From Croceicoccus pelagius (GTDB taxonomy: Bacteria > Pseudomonadota > Alphaproteobacteria > Sphingomonadales > Sphingomonadaceae), in NCBI RefSeq assembly GCF_001661915.1, contig NZ_LYWY01000034.1, forward strand, positions 211,137-275,136: 64,000 nucleotides of DNA, read 5' to 3'. This document shows, piece by piece, positions 16,939 through 27,214 of this stretch. Within the stretch, counting starts at the first letter, position 1, and every line of letters begins with the position of its first letter. A program made the translations under genes and the position numbers. The notes beneath the pieces were generated by a model, which saw only the letters and a list, made by a program, of their open reading frames with translations, made no database searches and had not been told where the DNA came from.

Positions 16939-17415
16939 TCAGTAAGGGAGCAATCCCACGGCCGGGTTCGACAGCTGCATGATGATGCCGCCTGCCGCGA
17001 TCGCGACGCCATAGGGCATGACCTTGTCGCCCTTGGAAATCTTGCGCTTCGTTACCTTGAAGATGATCAGCCAGACTATGGCCACGACAAGGCCGGCCAG
17101 CGCAATCGACACGAACAGGCCCAGCGCCTCGGAAATGGGAAACCACGCAGCGCTTGCGGCGTAGAACTTGGCATCGCCACCGCCCCACAGCTTCATCGCG
17201 AAGATGATCATGGCAACGACCAGCGCACCGGCGAAATGACCGAGCGAGGACAGGCCGAGGTGCCACCCGTTGAGCGTCGTCACCAGCACCAGCCCCGCCA
17301 CGAGCATCGCGGCGTTGAGCCAATTGGGAATGCGCCGCGTGCGGATGTCGGAAACCGCACCGACAAGAGCAAAGATGGTAAAGATCGCGGCAAGCGCGAC
17401 AGCAGCCGTATTCAC
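16939..17415 (-). CDS. cpaA: Prepilin peptidase, A24 family (CpaA/TadV)
   Basis: 158 residues, all membrane helices. The two catalytic aspartates of A24 peptidases are visible: DIRTRRIPN near residue 22 and GGGDAKFYA near residue 78. It cleaves the leader of the Flp pilin and of the TadE/TadG-like pseudopilins encoded upstream on the same strand. This is the short CpaA type without the N-methylation domain of PilD. The start is a GTG (17415), with AGGA about 11 bases before it. Its place as the last gene of the locus is unusual; in Caulobacter cpaA follows the pilin. Confidence 0.88.
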   Translation of the reverse strand: MNTAAVALAAIFTIFALVGAVSDIRTRRIPNWLNAAMLVAGLVLVTTLNGWHLGLSSLGHFAGALVVAMIIFAMKLWGGGDAKFYAASAAWFPISEALGLFVSIALAGLVVAIVWLIIFKVTKRKISKGDKVMPYGVAIAAGGIIMQLSNPAVGLLPY

Positions 17416-17458
17416 GCGGGATTATTCCTGCCTTGTTGGTGGGGGGATTTTAGGGAGA

Positions 17459-18196
17459 TCAGTTCCGCCTGTCCGAACCTGCGTCATTCAGTACGATGCG
17501 GATCGGATAGGATGCCTTGCGGGCCATGCGGCTGCGGCGCACCTGCTGCGTCACGCGCAGGGCCGAACGGCTGGTCTCCACCCGCACGGGCGAATCGATG
17601 TCGGACAGCGCCATGCGGACGGCAGGCTCGGCCTGCTTGCTGACGGCGACCTGCCCCTGCGTCACGCGGGCGACGCGTACGGTCGGGCGGCTTTCCACGG
17701 CAACCGCGCCTGCTACGTCGACAGGACGGGTTTCGACTGTGACAGGGCCGTGAAGCTGCGGCTTCTCGGCCTCGCGTACAGCGAGTTCGATCGGCTCGAG
17801 TTCGGGATAGACCGGCGCCATTACCGGGCCGCGTCCTTCGAGACGGGCAAGGTTGCGGGCAAAGCGTTCATCCTTCGGAGCTGCCGCAACGGCGCGCGCA
17901 AAATAGCGCTGCGCAAGGTCGGGACGACCGATGCGGTCATAAGCGATGGCCATGCCGTTGAATGCCTCACCGGCGTAACGCGGATCGTAGGATGCCTGGC
18001 GGAAAGCGGTGATCGCCCTGGTCGGCCGGTTCGCTTCGAGGTGAAGCTTGCCCATGGCAAGGCGGCTTTCAAAATAGTCGCCCATGTCGATCGTCGACGG
18101 ATCGACCGAGGCGCTGTTCGAACCGAAGACCGACTGGCAGCCCCCCAGCGTTGCGGCAACCAGCACGATGCCCGCGATGTTTGCAATCTTGCGCAT
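17459..18196 (-). CDS. tadD: TadD-like tetratricopeptide lipoprotein
   Basis: 245 residues. A lipoprotein signal ends in TLGGC (Cys20). Residues about 45-135 hold helical TPR-type repeats (YFESRLAMGKLHLEANRPTR, AGEAFNGMAIAYDRIGRPDL, RYFARAVAAAPKDERFARNL). The C-terminal third is low-complexity and rich in Val-Glu-Thr/Ser-Arg-Pro repeats (VETRPVDV, VESRPTVRV), ending with conserved basic stretches. In Tad systems TadD is a pilotin-like lipoprotein needed for secretin assembly and pilus biogenesis. The ATG at 18196 follows AAAGGGGGG; the upstream extension in frame is not needed. It lies between tadC and cpaA. Confidence 0.75.
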   Translation of the reverse strand: MRKIANIAGIVLVAATLGGCQSVFGSNSASVDPSTIDMGDYFESRLAMGKLHLEANRPTRAITAFRQASYDPRYAGEAFNGMAIAYDRIGRPDLAQRYFARAVAAAPKDERFARNLARLEGRGPVMAPVYPELEPIELAVREAEKPQLHGPVTVETRPVDVAGAVAVESRPTVRVARVTQGQVAVSKQAEPAVRMALSDIDSPVRVETSRSALRVTQQVRRSRMARKASYPIRIVLNDAGSDRRN

Positions 18197-18225
18197 GTTT
18201 CCCCCCTTTGGAACCGCGAACCTTG

Positions 18226-19206
18226 TCAGCGCGACATCATCGGGAAGATATCCCGGACGACGCGGATGGATGCCGGCAGCATCAGGACCCCGATCATTGT
18301 CGGCAGCATGCATACCACAAGTGGGATCGAAATGAGAACCGGCAGACGATGGGCCTTTTCCTCGGCCCGCATGCGGCGCTTTTCACGCATTTCGGATGCA
18401 TAAACGCGCAGCGTTGAAGACATACTGGTGCCCAGCTTGTCCGACTGGATCAGCAGGGTCGTGAACGAGCGGATTTCATCGACACGGGCCATGTCGGCAA
18501 GGCGGCGGAAAGCCTCCTCCCGGCTGGCACCGGCGCGAAGGCGCAGGACGGCGATCGAAAGCAGCTGCGCGACAAGCGGGTGCGACTGCACCATTTCGCG
18601 CCCGACGCGGTCCATGGCCGCTTCGATGCCAAGACCCGCCTCGACGCAGACGAGCAGAAGGTCGAGACAATCGGGAAAGCCGTTGACGATCTCTTCCTTG
18701 CGGCGATCGGCCTTGGCCTGGATGAAAAGGTTCGGAAAATAGAGACCGAGCAGGCCAAGTATCGACGCGCCGATATAGATCGTGAAGAAGCCCGGCGTTT
18801 CTTCCGAGTATCCGTACATCAGGATCACGTACATCAGCGGGAAGAACGCCATCGCGCCAATGCGCGCCATCGTGAAAATGCGCGGCGCTGCCGGATGCGT
18901 GTAGCCTGCCGAGATGAGCTTGTCGCGAAGACGCTCGCTCTTGGTGTCGGTGAGATCGAGACCGGTCCGCTCGATCATGTCGGCCAGACGTGCCCAGGCG
19001 TTCTGGTTCTCACGGTGGCGTAGCGTGTTGCCCGCCAGTTCACCGCCTGTGTTCGTGGGCGTCGCGATCTGCTGCAGTCCTGCGCGGACTTGCGCGCGGC
19101 GGTTCATCACGTTGATCACGATCAGCGCGATGCCGACCACGATGATGAAGATGCCGATCAGCGTGGCAATGCGCGTCGCCTGGTTCTGGAGTACGAGATC
19201 GAGCAT
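18226..19206 (-). CDS. tadC: Tad pilus inner-membrane platform protein TadC
   Basis: 326 residues with a type II secretion system F domain (about 165-290): FPDCLDLLLVCVEAGLGIEAAMDRV and RSFTTLLIQSDKLGTSMSSTL are the F-domain signatures. Hydrophobic helices lie near residues 15-35, 110-145 and 290-315. With TadB it forms the membrane platform on which the CpaF ATPase acts. It begins 2 bases after the tadB stop, so the two are coupled. Confidence 0.9.
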   Translation of the reverse strand: MLDLVLQNQATRIATLIGIFIIVVGIALIVINVMNRRAQVRAGLQQIATPTNTGGELAGNTLRHRENQNAWARLADMIERTGLDLTDTKSERLRDKLISAGYTHPAAPRIFTMARIGAMAFFPLMYVILMYGYSEETPGFFTIYIGASILGLLGLYFPNLFIQAKADRRKEEIVNGFPDCLDLLLVCVEAGLGIEAAMDRVGREMVQSHPLVAQLLSIAVLRLRAGASREEAFRRLADMARVDEIRSFTTLLIQSDKLGTSMSSTLRVYASEMREKRRMRAEEKAHRLPVLISIPLVVCMLPTMIGVLMLPASIRVVRDIFPMMSR

Positions 19207-19208
19207 CG

Positions 19209-20206
19209 TCAGACTTTCAGATTGACCAGATTTCGGATCCAGAAGAACCCGATCGCGTAGAGGGCCATCAGGCAGATGAAGCCGATGATGAACATGCTCT
19301 CACCCGCGACGCTGAGATAGAATTCCGGGTTCACGGTGAAGAGACCGATGAATGCCACGATCGGCAGGATGGTAAGCATCCACCCAGTCATGCGGCCTTC
19401 GGAGCTGAGCGCGCGGACCTTCATGTAAAGGCTCGCCCGCTGGCGGATCACGTCGGACAGGTTGGCGAGAATTTCTGCAAGGTTGCCGCCCGTCTCGTTC
19501 TGGACCGAGAGCGAGACCACGAACATGCGGATGTCCTCAAGGTCCCAGCGATCGGCCATGGCGCTAAGCGCGTCGGTCAATTCCGCGCCGTAGGAAACCT
19601 CGTCCGAGACGATGCCGAATTCGCTGCCGATGGGATCTTCCATTTCGGTCGTCAGCAGTTCGATCGCCGACGCGATAGGGTGGCCGGCACGCAGCGCGCG
19701 TACGAAGACGTCAAGCGCGACGGGGAACTGTTCCTCTACCCGCTTGCGCCGCTTTTGCGCGATCGAGGAGATCACCATCAAGGGCAGGAAGATCGCAGCG
19801 CACGCCGCAATCGCGACCGCCAGCACCAACACGCCTGCCGAAAACTCGATACCAGTCCCGCCGATGGCCAGCAGGATCAGCGCCATGATCAGTACGAAAG
19901 CACCGATCATCACGAACAGCATCTGACTTGCCGACACGGGCAGCGCCGCCGTCATCAACGTCCGCTCAAGCTTCAGGACCATGCCGGCCAGCGCAGGCGG
20001 CAGGTTGGTCATCGTCTTGGGCGTTGCCTTGCGCAGACGGGCGAGGATCTCCTCGCGCGTGCTGCCCTCGCGGATCATTTTCAGACGCTTGTTCACTGCG
20101 CGGGTATGCGCGGTACGACTGAAGGTGAAGTCGAGGAAGACCTGTGCGATCAGGAACACCGTTCCGAAGACGGCGATCAACGTGATGATCTTGAGGAGTG
20201 TGTCTA

Positions 20207-20210
<4 letters not shown>
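19209..20210 (-). CDS. tadB: Tad pilus inner-membrane platform protein TadB
   Basis: 333 residues. After an N-terminal helix (5-25) and a basic cytoplasmic segment, two central helices (about 100-150) lead to the F domain with FPVALDVFVRALRAGHPIASAIELL and SLSVQNETGGNLAEILANL, and two C-terminal helices. Paralogue and partner of TadC. The ATG overlaps the cpaF stop (ATGA at 20207-20210). Confidence 0.9.
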
Positions 20211-21583
<1,373 letters not shown>

Positions 21584-21586
21584 AGA

Positions 21587-22726
21587 TTACCCCCCAATGG
21601 TACGGTCGCAGATCTGGTCCGCAAGCCGGTCGACGTCCTTCACGAACGCGGCCTTGCGGTTGTTGTCCGACAGGAGGACACCCTGGTCCTGCGCCATCTG
21701 CAGATCCCCGCGATCGCGCGAGACGGTTGCGAATACCTGGCGATTCAGCGTCTCTGCGACCTCGGCAACGCTGATGGACTGGAAAAGCTTCTTGCCGACG
21801 CGATTGACGACGATTCGCACATTCTCGCGGCTGACGTTCATGACGTCGAACAGTTCGACAACGCGCTTCGTCTGGCGAAGACCGGTGATCGACTGGTCGG
21901 TGACCAGCAGGTTCTCGTTACAGGCGAGCGCGGCCGATAGCGTCCAGTTCGTCCAGTTCGCCGGAAGATCCAGCAGGACGAAATCGAACGTCTGGCGCGC
22001 GATCGTCAGCATCTTGAGCAGACGATCGACGTCGACATCCTCAAGCGGCGCGATAACGGAAGGCGCACCGATCACCCAGAACCCCTGCGGCGCGGCCAGC
22101 GAGGCATCGCGCACGAGATCGGAATCGAGACGCTCTGACGCTTCGAGCAGGTCGAGCACGGTCGTCACCGGCGAAAGACCGAGATAGTTCGCGACTTGGC
22201 CGAACTGCAGGTCAAGATCGATGACGCACACGTCCATGCGCGAGCCGCGGCAATCGGTCAGTGATGCGGCAAGGTGCGTCAGCAGCGTGGTTGCCCCGAC
22301 GCCGCCCGCTGCACGGACCATCGAAACCATCGGAGCAAGCGAAGTCTTGCCCGAAGGCGCGACGTTGGCCGAAGCGTCGAGAAGCTGCGCGGTGAGGTCG
22401 TCGGCATTGAAAGGCAGAGTCGCGACATCGGTGACGCCCTGGCGGATCAGGGTGCGCGTCAGCGCAAGGTCTGCCTGTTCCAACGCGACGATGAGCGGCA
22501 GGCTGGGCCGCTTTTCACGAATGGCAGCGACGCGGTTCAGCGATGCGGGCGAAGCCGGATCGACTTCGAGCACCAGCACGACGGCACGCGACATGACTTC
22601 ATCGGGAAGCGCCGCCCCGGCGTCGAGCGAGACGACGTGAACCTCGCTACCGAACCGCGCCTCGAGCGCGGACGCATGGCGGTCTTGCGCGACAATGTAG
22701 ATGCCCGAAGGCAAGTTGCGATCCAT
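21587..22726 (-). CDS. cpaE: Pilus localisation/assembly protein CpaE (TadZ)
   Basis: 379 residues from the ATG at 22726. An atypical receiver-like domain (1-125; IYIVAQDRHASALEARFG, LRQGVTDVATLPFNADDL) is followed by a ParA/MinD-type domain. The Walker A region reads MVRAAGGVGATTLLTHL: the loop keeps GGVG but has Ala instead of the lysine of GKT/GKS, a variation seen in several CpaE/TadZ proteins. DLDLQFGQVANYLGL, VLLDLPANWTNWT and NRVGKKLF complete the fold. CpaE proteins position the pilus machinery at the pole. Two earlier in-frame ATGs (22768, 22756) are possible starts; 22768 is almost touching the upstream stop at 22770. I prefer 22726 because GGAA lies 5 bases before it and the domain starts immediately. 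Confidence 0.86.
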   Translation of the reverse strand: MDRNLPSGIYIVAQDRHASALEARFGSEVHVVSLDAGAALPDEVMSRAVVLVLEVDPASPASLNRVAAIREKRPSLPLIVALEQADLALTRTLIRQGVTDVATLPFNADDLTAQLLDASANVAPSGKTSLAPMVSMVRAAGGVGATTLLTHLAASLTDCRGSRMDVCVIDLDLQFGQVANYLGLSPVTTVLDLLEASERLDSDLVRDASLAAPQGFWVIGAPSVIAPLEDVDVDRLLKMLTIARQTFDFVLLDLPANWTNWTLSAALACNENLLVTDQSITGLRQTKRVVELFDVMNVSRENVRIVVNRVGKKLFQSISVAEVAETLNRQVFATVSRDRGDLQMAQDQGVLLSDNNRKAAFVKDVDRLADQICDRTIGG

Positions 22727-22769
22727 CCTGATTCCAGTTTCCGAATGAACTTCCATTCTGCCCATCATC

Positions 22770-23402
22770 CTAACTCGCAATCGCCCCGTCCCCGTCCTCG
22801 AGCGAAAGCGAGTACGAGAAGCTCGGGTATGGAACATTCACGCCGACAAGGGTCAGCGTTATGGGCTGATAACGCATGTTGGTTAAGGTGACGGTAACGA
22901 TGGGGGCGACGTCTGCGAGCGGTTGATCATCGTCGTCCACGGCCGGATCGGCCACGTAACCGAGCCCGCTGCCCGCATAGGATATCGTTACATCCGTGTC
23001 ATGCAGGCGCGGGGTCGCCACACGCATGCGGGTCACGATCGCATCGAATGCCGCCGCGTTATAGTTGCCGTTGTAGCAAAGGCCCGATCCGCCAGAACAA
23101 GAACAGCTCGTGTCGTCGCAGGTGATCGTCTGCATAGCTTCGGCACAGATCGTGTCGCCGGCAACGATGGCCACGCCATTGCAGGTCTGGCCTGCGAAAC
23201 TGCCGCTGTTGAGCGCACCTGGCACGATGTCGGTCGCAACTGCATAACGTGCGCCGAGTTGTACCGCCTTTTCGTACTCGTTCAGCTGCCAGGCATACCG
23301 CCCGACATCGATGACGCCGAACAGCAGAAGCAATGCGGCCGGAAGAACCAGCGCAAATTCGGCAGCACCTGCGCCTCGAGTATCTTTGATGAACCGCATC
23401 AT
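22770..23402 (-). CDS. TadE-like pseudopilin with Cys-rich insert
   Basis: 210 residues. A basic start (MMRFIKDTRGAGAAEFALVL) matches the TadE N-terminal motif: G-A-x-x-E-F followed by a hydrophobic helix (LPAALLLLFGVIDVGRYAWQ), recognised by the prepilin peptidase. The periplasmic part contains a Cys-rich loop (TCDDTSCSCSGGSGLC) and more cysteines before it, probably disulfide-bonded. Its start codon overlaps the stop of the following upstream gene (ATGA at 23399-23402). It is one of two adjacent TadE/TadF-type minor pilins in this locus. Confidence 0.82.
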   Translation of the reverse strand: MMRFIKDTRGAGAAEFALVLPAALLLLFGVIDVGRYAWQLNEYEKAVQLGARYAVATDIVPGALNSGSFAGQTCNGVAIVAGDTICAEAMQTITCDDTSCSCSGGSGLCYNGNYNAAAFDAIVTRMRVATPRLHDTDVTISYAGSGLGYVADPAVDDDDQPLADVAPIVTVTLTNMRYQPITLTLVGVNVPYPSFSYSLSLEDGDGAIAS

Positions 23403-23929
23403 ACGCCGATCACCGGTGCATGGCTCTCGGCCGCAAGGTGATACGTGCTGTTAATCACGCCCAGAGTGCCGAGGATGGAGAAATAGGGTACCGCCGGAGC
23501 CGCGACAGTGACCACCGCGCCAGTACGTGCATTGCCAGCTGTATCGTTGCCGAGTGAATCGAAAATGCCCGTCGAAACGAAACCCGTGCAGTCAACCGAG
23601 ACGGTGACCTGCGCGTTGGTCCATCCGGGAAGTTCGGCAGGTCCGGTCCCAGCCGTATTGCCGGTTCGCGTCAGGTTCTTGATCTTGGTTTCTAGCGCCG
23701 TGGCAATAGGTGCGTAACTTCCACCGCTGGGGCTGCACATTTGGCTGTAATCGATTCGTGCCGCGTAACGAGCGCCATTACGCACCGATTCCACCAGTTT
23801 CTGCTGGCTCCAGAAGAAATTGCCTGCCTCCATCGCCACGAAGATCAGCGGCAGGATCATCGGCAGCGAAAGAACGAATTCAGCGGCGGGAGAGCCGCTC
23901 TCGTCACGGATAAAATCGCGCAAGGTCAT
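23399..23929 (-). CDS. TadE-like pseudopilin
   Basis: 176 residues. The N-terminus RDESGSPAAEFVLSLPMILP carries the G-x-x-x-x-E pattern of Tad minor pilins with a following hydrophobic helix (residues 15-38). Residues 40-60 (FFWSQQKLVESVRNGARYAA) match the conserved TadE extension. It overlaps both neighbours by four bases, so tadG-like, this gene and the next are one translational unit. It probably works with the other pseudopilins in pilus initiation or length control. Confidence 0.82.
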   Translation of the reverse strand: MTLRDFIRDESGSPAAEFVLSLPMILPLIFVAMEAGNFFWSQQKLVESVRNGARYAARIDYSQMCSPSGGSYAPIATALETKIKNLTRTGNTAGTGPAELPGWTNAQVTVSVDCTGFVSTGIFDSLGNDTAGNARTGAVVTVAAPAVPYFSILGTLGVINSTYHLAAESHAPVIGV

Positions 23930-25545
23930 CGGATCAAAACCGCCTTGCGCTTGGTGTAGCCCTGGAACGAGTTATTCGACCCCGGCGGCACCGCCTCGCC
24001 ATTCATCTCGACATAAAACGACTTCTCGTTGCCGTTCGGCTGAGCCGTAGTAAGCAGGAAGACATCCACCCAGTTGATGATGTCCACGACCGCGCTGCCG
24101 TGAAGATCGGTACAATCGACGGCCGCGATGGTCAGAGTGCGGCGATCCTTGACCGACGACGGCGCAAGTTGCGTTGCATCCGTGTAGGCGGGAGCAGTGC
24201 AGTAGATGGTGACGTCATAGCGATCATTTGAGCGAAGCTCGGTCTTGCGACCAACCTCGCGATTCTGGTTCGGCAGGACACGATTGTCATAATCGGCATT
24301 TTCCCACTTATACACTTCGTAGCGCGTTGGCGTCCGCGACGGCTCGCTGCCAGAAGCATAGCCGTTCGCCTGGAACACTGCATTGGCCGAAGTGCCCGTG
24401 TGATAGAAATTCATGTAGGCATTGTACTGGGTCGAGGTCCAGCCTTCGCCAATGCGGCTGTAAGTCGAACAGTTACCGGCCAGCAAACATCCTTCGACAT
24501 CATAACCTGCCGGCTGGTTGATATACGGCGCCACATCCGGATTGGTTGCGATCGTCGTACCGCTTGTCCCGCCGGTCGAAGTGCAGGTCTTCAGAGCGGC
24601 GTCCGCCTCCGTCGCCAGATTGGTGAACGTTTTCGTGTTCACGGTCTGCTTGGTCAGGTTCTTGGCCGAACAGAAGCTGCCGTCGCTCATGCAGCTGGGA
24701 ATACCGTTCTGGTAGATTGCGAAACGGGTGTTGAACGCTTCGCTCTGCTTGTCGACAACGCCGGGCTGCGCCTCGACTTCGTCGGCTGTGCAGTTTTCGT
24801 TCGTGTTGGCCCAACCCAATGACGTGGTCAGGTTGTTACCGGACAGGCCTGCGGGCCGCGTGTACGGGAAATCCAGAAACCCGAAGATGCCCGGATTGCT
24901 GTCCGTGCTGGTGTTGGGCAGGCTGTGAAGCTTCAGACCGGCGCCTAGGTAGTCGTCGGCATCAAACCCCGGAGGCGCACAGAACATCAGCGGCGGAACT
25001 TTACAATAGGCCGATGTCAGCGTCGCCATGGCGGTGGCGCCAGCGGTGCCGGCAATGGCCCCGACGATCGGCGTCAGGGCATAGCGAACCTGCCGGTTGC
25101 CGATCGCGACCTGCACGACCTTCGCCTTCGTGGCGGCGTTGCTGGCCGTGCTCTGTTCCGAGACGACGTTTACGGGCGCGTCATCGACGTAATCTTCCCA
25201 GAAGGTGTAGGAGATCTGGGTAATAGGACGTGTTTCGCCGTCGGAATCGTCGTCGATGTTCGAAAGGCGGGTGGTGTTGACGAAGTCACTGTCCGACGCA
25301 GCAAAGGTCGCATTCGTCGCCTGGATGGCGCGGATGATCGAATCCGTCTTGCCGTCAAGCTGGCTGGCCGCGGCGAGCGCCGCCTGGTCGGCCGCGTTCT
25401 GGAGTTCGGAATCGAGTGCCATGACGCGGGCATAGTCGAACCCCACGCCGGCCATCGCCACGAGACCAAACAGCGACAGGGCATAGAGCGGAGCGATTGC
25501 CCCGTTTTCGTCACCCCCGAACTTGCGAATTGCCTTCCCCACCAT
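23926..25545 (-). CDS. tadG: TadG-like pilus assembly protein
   Basis: 539 residues. The N-terminal motif KFGGDENGAIAPLYALSLFG and helix LVAMAGVGFDYARVMALDSE, followed by LQNAADQAALAAASQLDG, is the TadG/Flp pilus-assembly N-terminal domain (the part recognised as TadE_N/DUF2134-like). The remaining 400 residues are exported, acidic, and contain about a dozen cysteines and many Asn/Thr. I see no intact von Willebrand A domain MIDAS motif. The start is the ATG at 25545 (MVGKAIRKFGG); the TTG two codons earlier is the alternative. No clear ribosome binding site is visible. Member of the Tad operon, overlapping the next pseudopilin gene. Confidence 0.8.
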   Translation of the reverse strand: MVGKAIRKFGGDENGAIAPLYALSLFGLVAMAGVGFDYARVMALDSELQNAADQAALAAASQLDGKTDSIIRAIQATNATFAASDSDFVNTTRLSNIDDDSDGETRPITQISYTFWEDYVDDAPVNVVSEQSTASNAATKAKVVQVAIGNRQVRYALTPIVGAIAGTAGATAMATLTSAYCKVPPLMFCAPPGFDADDYLGAGLKLHSLPNTSTDSNPGIFGFLDFPYTRPAGLSGNNLTTSLGWANTNENCTADEVEAQPGVVDKQSEAFNTRFAIYQNGIPSCMSDGSFCSAKNLTKQTVNTKTFTNLATEADAALKTCTSTGGTSGTTIATNPDVAPYINQPAGYDVEGCLLAGNCSTYSRIGEGWTSTQYNAYMNFYHTGTSANAVFQANGYASGSEPSRTPTRYEVYKWENADYDNRVLPNQNREVGRKTELRSNDRYDVTIYCTAPAYTDATQLAPSSVKDRRTLTIAAVDCTDLHGSAVVDIINWVDVFLLTTAQPNGNEKSFYVEMNGEAVPPGSNNSFQGYTKRKAVLIR

Positions 25546-25583
25546 TGGCAAACAAGCTTTGTCAGCTTCCTCCTGATTTCATA

Positions 25584-25859
25584 TCAATTACCGAAGCTGA
25601 GCCCGCCGCCCGAGTTCTGCTCGGGCTCGTCAACATCACCTTCGCGATAGGCCGTCACGGCGTCTGCAGCGAGCTCGGCGTCGCCTTCCATCGGCGCATC
25701 ATACTCCGGATCGGGATCGACCACCATGGCCGCATAAGTCATGCGGTTCGCTTCGCCGAAATCTTCCGGATTGAACTTGCCCGCTTCGGGGCTGCTGTAA
25801 GTCGCACACCCCGCAAGGGCGAGAGCCGCGGTGCATGCGCCTGCGATCTTAATATTCAT
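25584..25859 (-). CDS. Small lipoprotein of the Tad locus
   Basis: 91 residues. Lipoprotein signal with lipobox ALAGC (Cys18), then an acidic domain (pI clearly low: PDPEYDAPMEGDAELAADA) that ends GGGLSFGN. The tract FNPEDFGEANRMTYAAMVVDP looks conserved in composition. I do not recognise a named family. It overlaps the secretin gene by 11 bases and is followed after 38 bases by tadG, so it is part of the pilus operon; by position it may be the CpaD/RcpB-like outer-membrane partner of the secretin, but it is far shorter than CpaD and this is inference only. Confidence 0.75.
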   Translation of the reverse strand: MNIKIAGACTAALALAGCATYSSPEAGKFNPEDFGEANRMTYAAMVVDPDPEYDAPMEGDAELAADAVTAYREGDVDEPEQNSGGGLSFGN

Positions 25860-27210
25860 ATGCCGTCTCCCCTACAGGCATGTTCGGCGCCAGATCGACC
25901 GGTTGGTAATCGTCACCGGCGAGCAGCGTATCGAGCACGTCCGGATCTTCGACCCGGTCGGTCGGCAAGCGAACCTGACTGGGCCGGATCGGCTCCACCA
26001 ATCGCGGCGTCACGACGATCAGCAGTTCGGTCTCGCCCTTCTGGAAACTGGTCGATCGGAACAGCGACCCGATGATCGGGATAGAGCCCAACAGCGGGAT
26101 CTGGTTCACCGTGGTCTGATAGTCCTGTCGCAGCAGACCGGCGATCGCAAAGCTTTCGCCGTCACGCAGTTCCAGCGTGGTGCTGGCGCGGCGGGTCTGG
26201 AGGCCCGGCACCGCGATGCCGTTGACCGTGACCGAAGCAGAAGGATCGAGCGAACTGACTTCCGGTTCGACCACGAGGTTGATCACGCCGTTGCCAAGAA
26301 CCGTCGGCGTGAAGGCAAGCCCGACACCGAAGTCCTTGAATTCGACCGTAATGCCGTCACCGTTGCCCTGCGAAACAGGGATCGGGAATTCACCGCCGGC
26401 AAGGAACGATGCCGGCTGGCCCGAAAGCGCCACCAGCGTCGGTTCAGCCAGCGTCTTCGACATGCCCTTGCGTTCAAGGACGTCGAGATAGGCATCGATG
26501 TCGAGATCGCCGATCGAGAACAGCGTGTGGATCACTCCAAATGCGCCGCTGACGGCATCGACGGCAAGCCCGCCCGCATCGGAGCTGGCCGATGCGCCCG
26601 GTCCGCTGGCGAATTCGACGTTGGAGCCGACACCGAAGCCGCGCACGCCAAGTTGTTCGCCGACAGTGCGGTTCACTTCGGCGAAGCGCACTTCGAGCAT
26701 GACCTGCTGGCTACCGCGGACGGTGAGCAGGTTGACGACGTTTTCGCCTGCAAATGCCTCTGCAATGCGAGCCGCACGGCTGGCGACACCGGCGTCGGTG
26801 ACGCTACCCGAAAGCACGATCTTCCCGCCGGAAATGCGGGCGTCGATCCCCTCACCCGGGACGAGCGAGGCGATTTCCGAACGGATACCATCGACATCGG
26901 GGCCTACCGTCACGTCCATGACGGCAAGAACCTTGTTGGCCCGATCGTAAAGGGTGAGACTGGTCGTGCCCATCGACTTGCCGAGCACGTAGATCGACCG
27001 ATCCGATACCGGCAGCACGTCCGCGATAGCCGGATTGCCGACCATGGCGCGGGCGATCGCACGCTGCGCGGTGACGACCTCGCTTTTGTTGATGGCGACT
27101 TCAAGCGTTCCGGCGTGGATGCCGTATCCGCTGTCTGCCTGGGCATAGGCGGCGGGCGCGGTCAGCGCCGCTGTCGCCAGTGCGCAGGCCATGATGGTGT
27201 GCTTCAGCAT
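25849..27210 (-). CDS. cpaC: Tad pilus secretin CpaC/RcpA
   Basis: 453 residues with a signal peptide (1-25, ATAALTAPAAYAQA). N-terminal BON-like/N0 region with SEVVTAQRAIARAMVGNPAIADVLPV typical of RcpA; secretin domain from about 240 with LAEPTLVALSGQPASFLAGGEFPIPV, VEFKDFGVGLAFTPTVLGNG and TELLIVVTPRLVEP. It forms the outer-membrane channel for the Flp pilus. The first in-frame codon of the longest reading is a TTG; I use the ATG at 27210 because GGGGGGA lies 9 bases ahead of it. Confidence 0.92.
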   Translation of the reverse strand: MLKHTIMACALATAALTAPAAYAQADSGYGIHAGTLEVAINKSEVVTAQRAIARAMVGNPAIADVLPVSDRSIYVLGKSMGTTSLTLYDRANKVLAVMDVTVGPDVDGIRSEIASLVPGEGIDARISGGKIVLSGSVTDAGVASRAARIAEAFAGENVVNLLTVRGSQQVMLEVRFAEVNRTVGEQLGVRGFGVGSNVEFASGPGASASSDAGGLAVDAVSGAFGVIHTLFSIGDLDIDAYLDVLERKGMSKTLAEPTLVALSGQPASFLAGGEFPIPVSQGNGDGITVEFKDFGVGLAFTPTVLGNGVINLVVEPEVSSLDPSASVTVNGIAVPGLQTRRASTTLELRDGESFAIAGLLRQDYQTTVNQIPLLGSIPIIGSLFRSTSFQKGETELLIVVTPRLVEPIRPSQVRLPTDRVEDPDVLDTLLAGDDYQPVDLAPNMPVGETAYEY

Positions 27211-27214
27211 TGGA

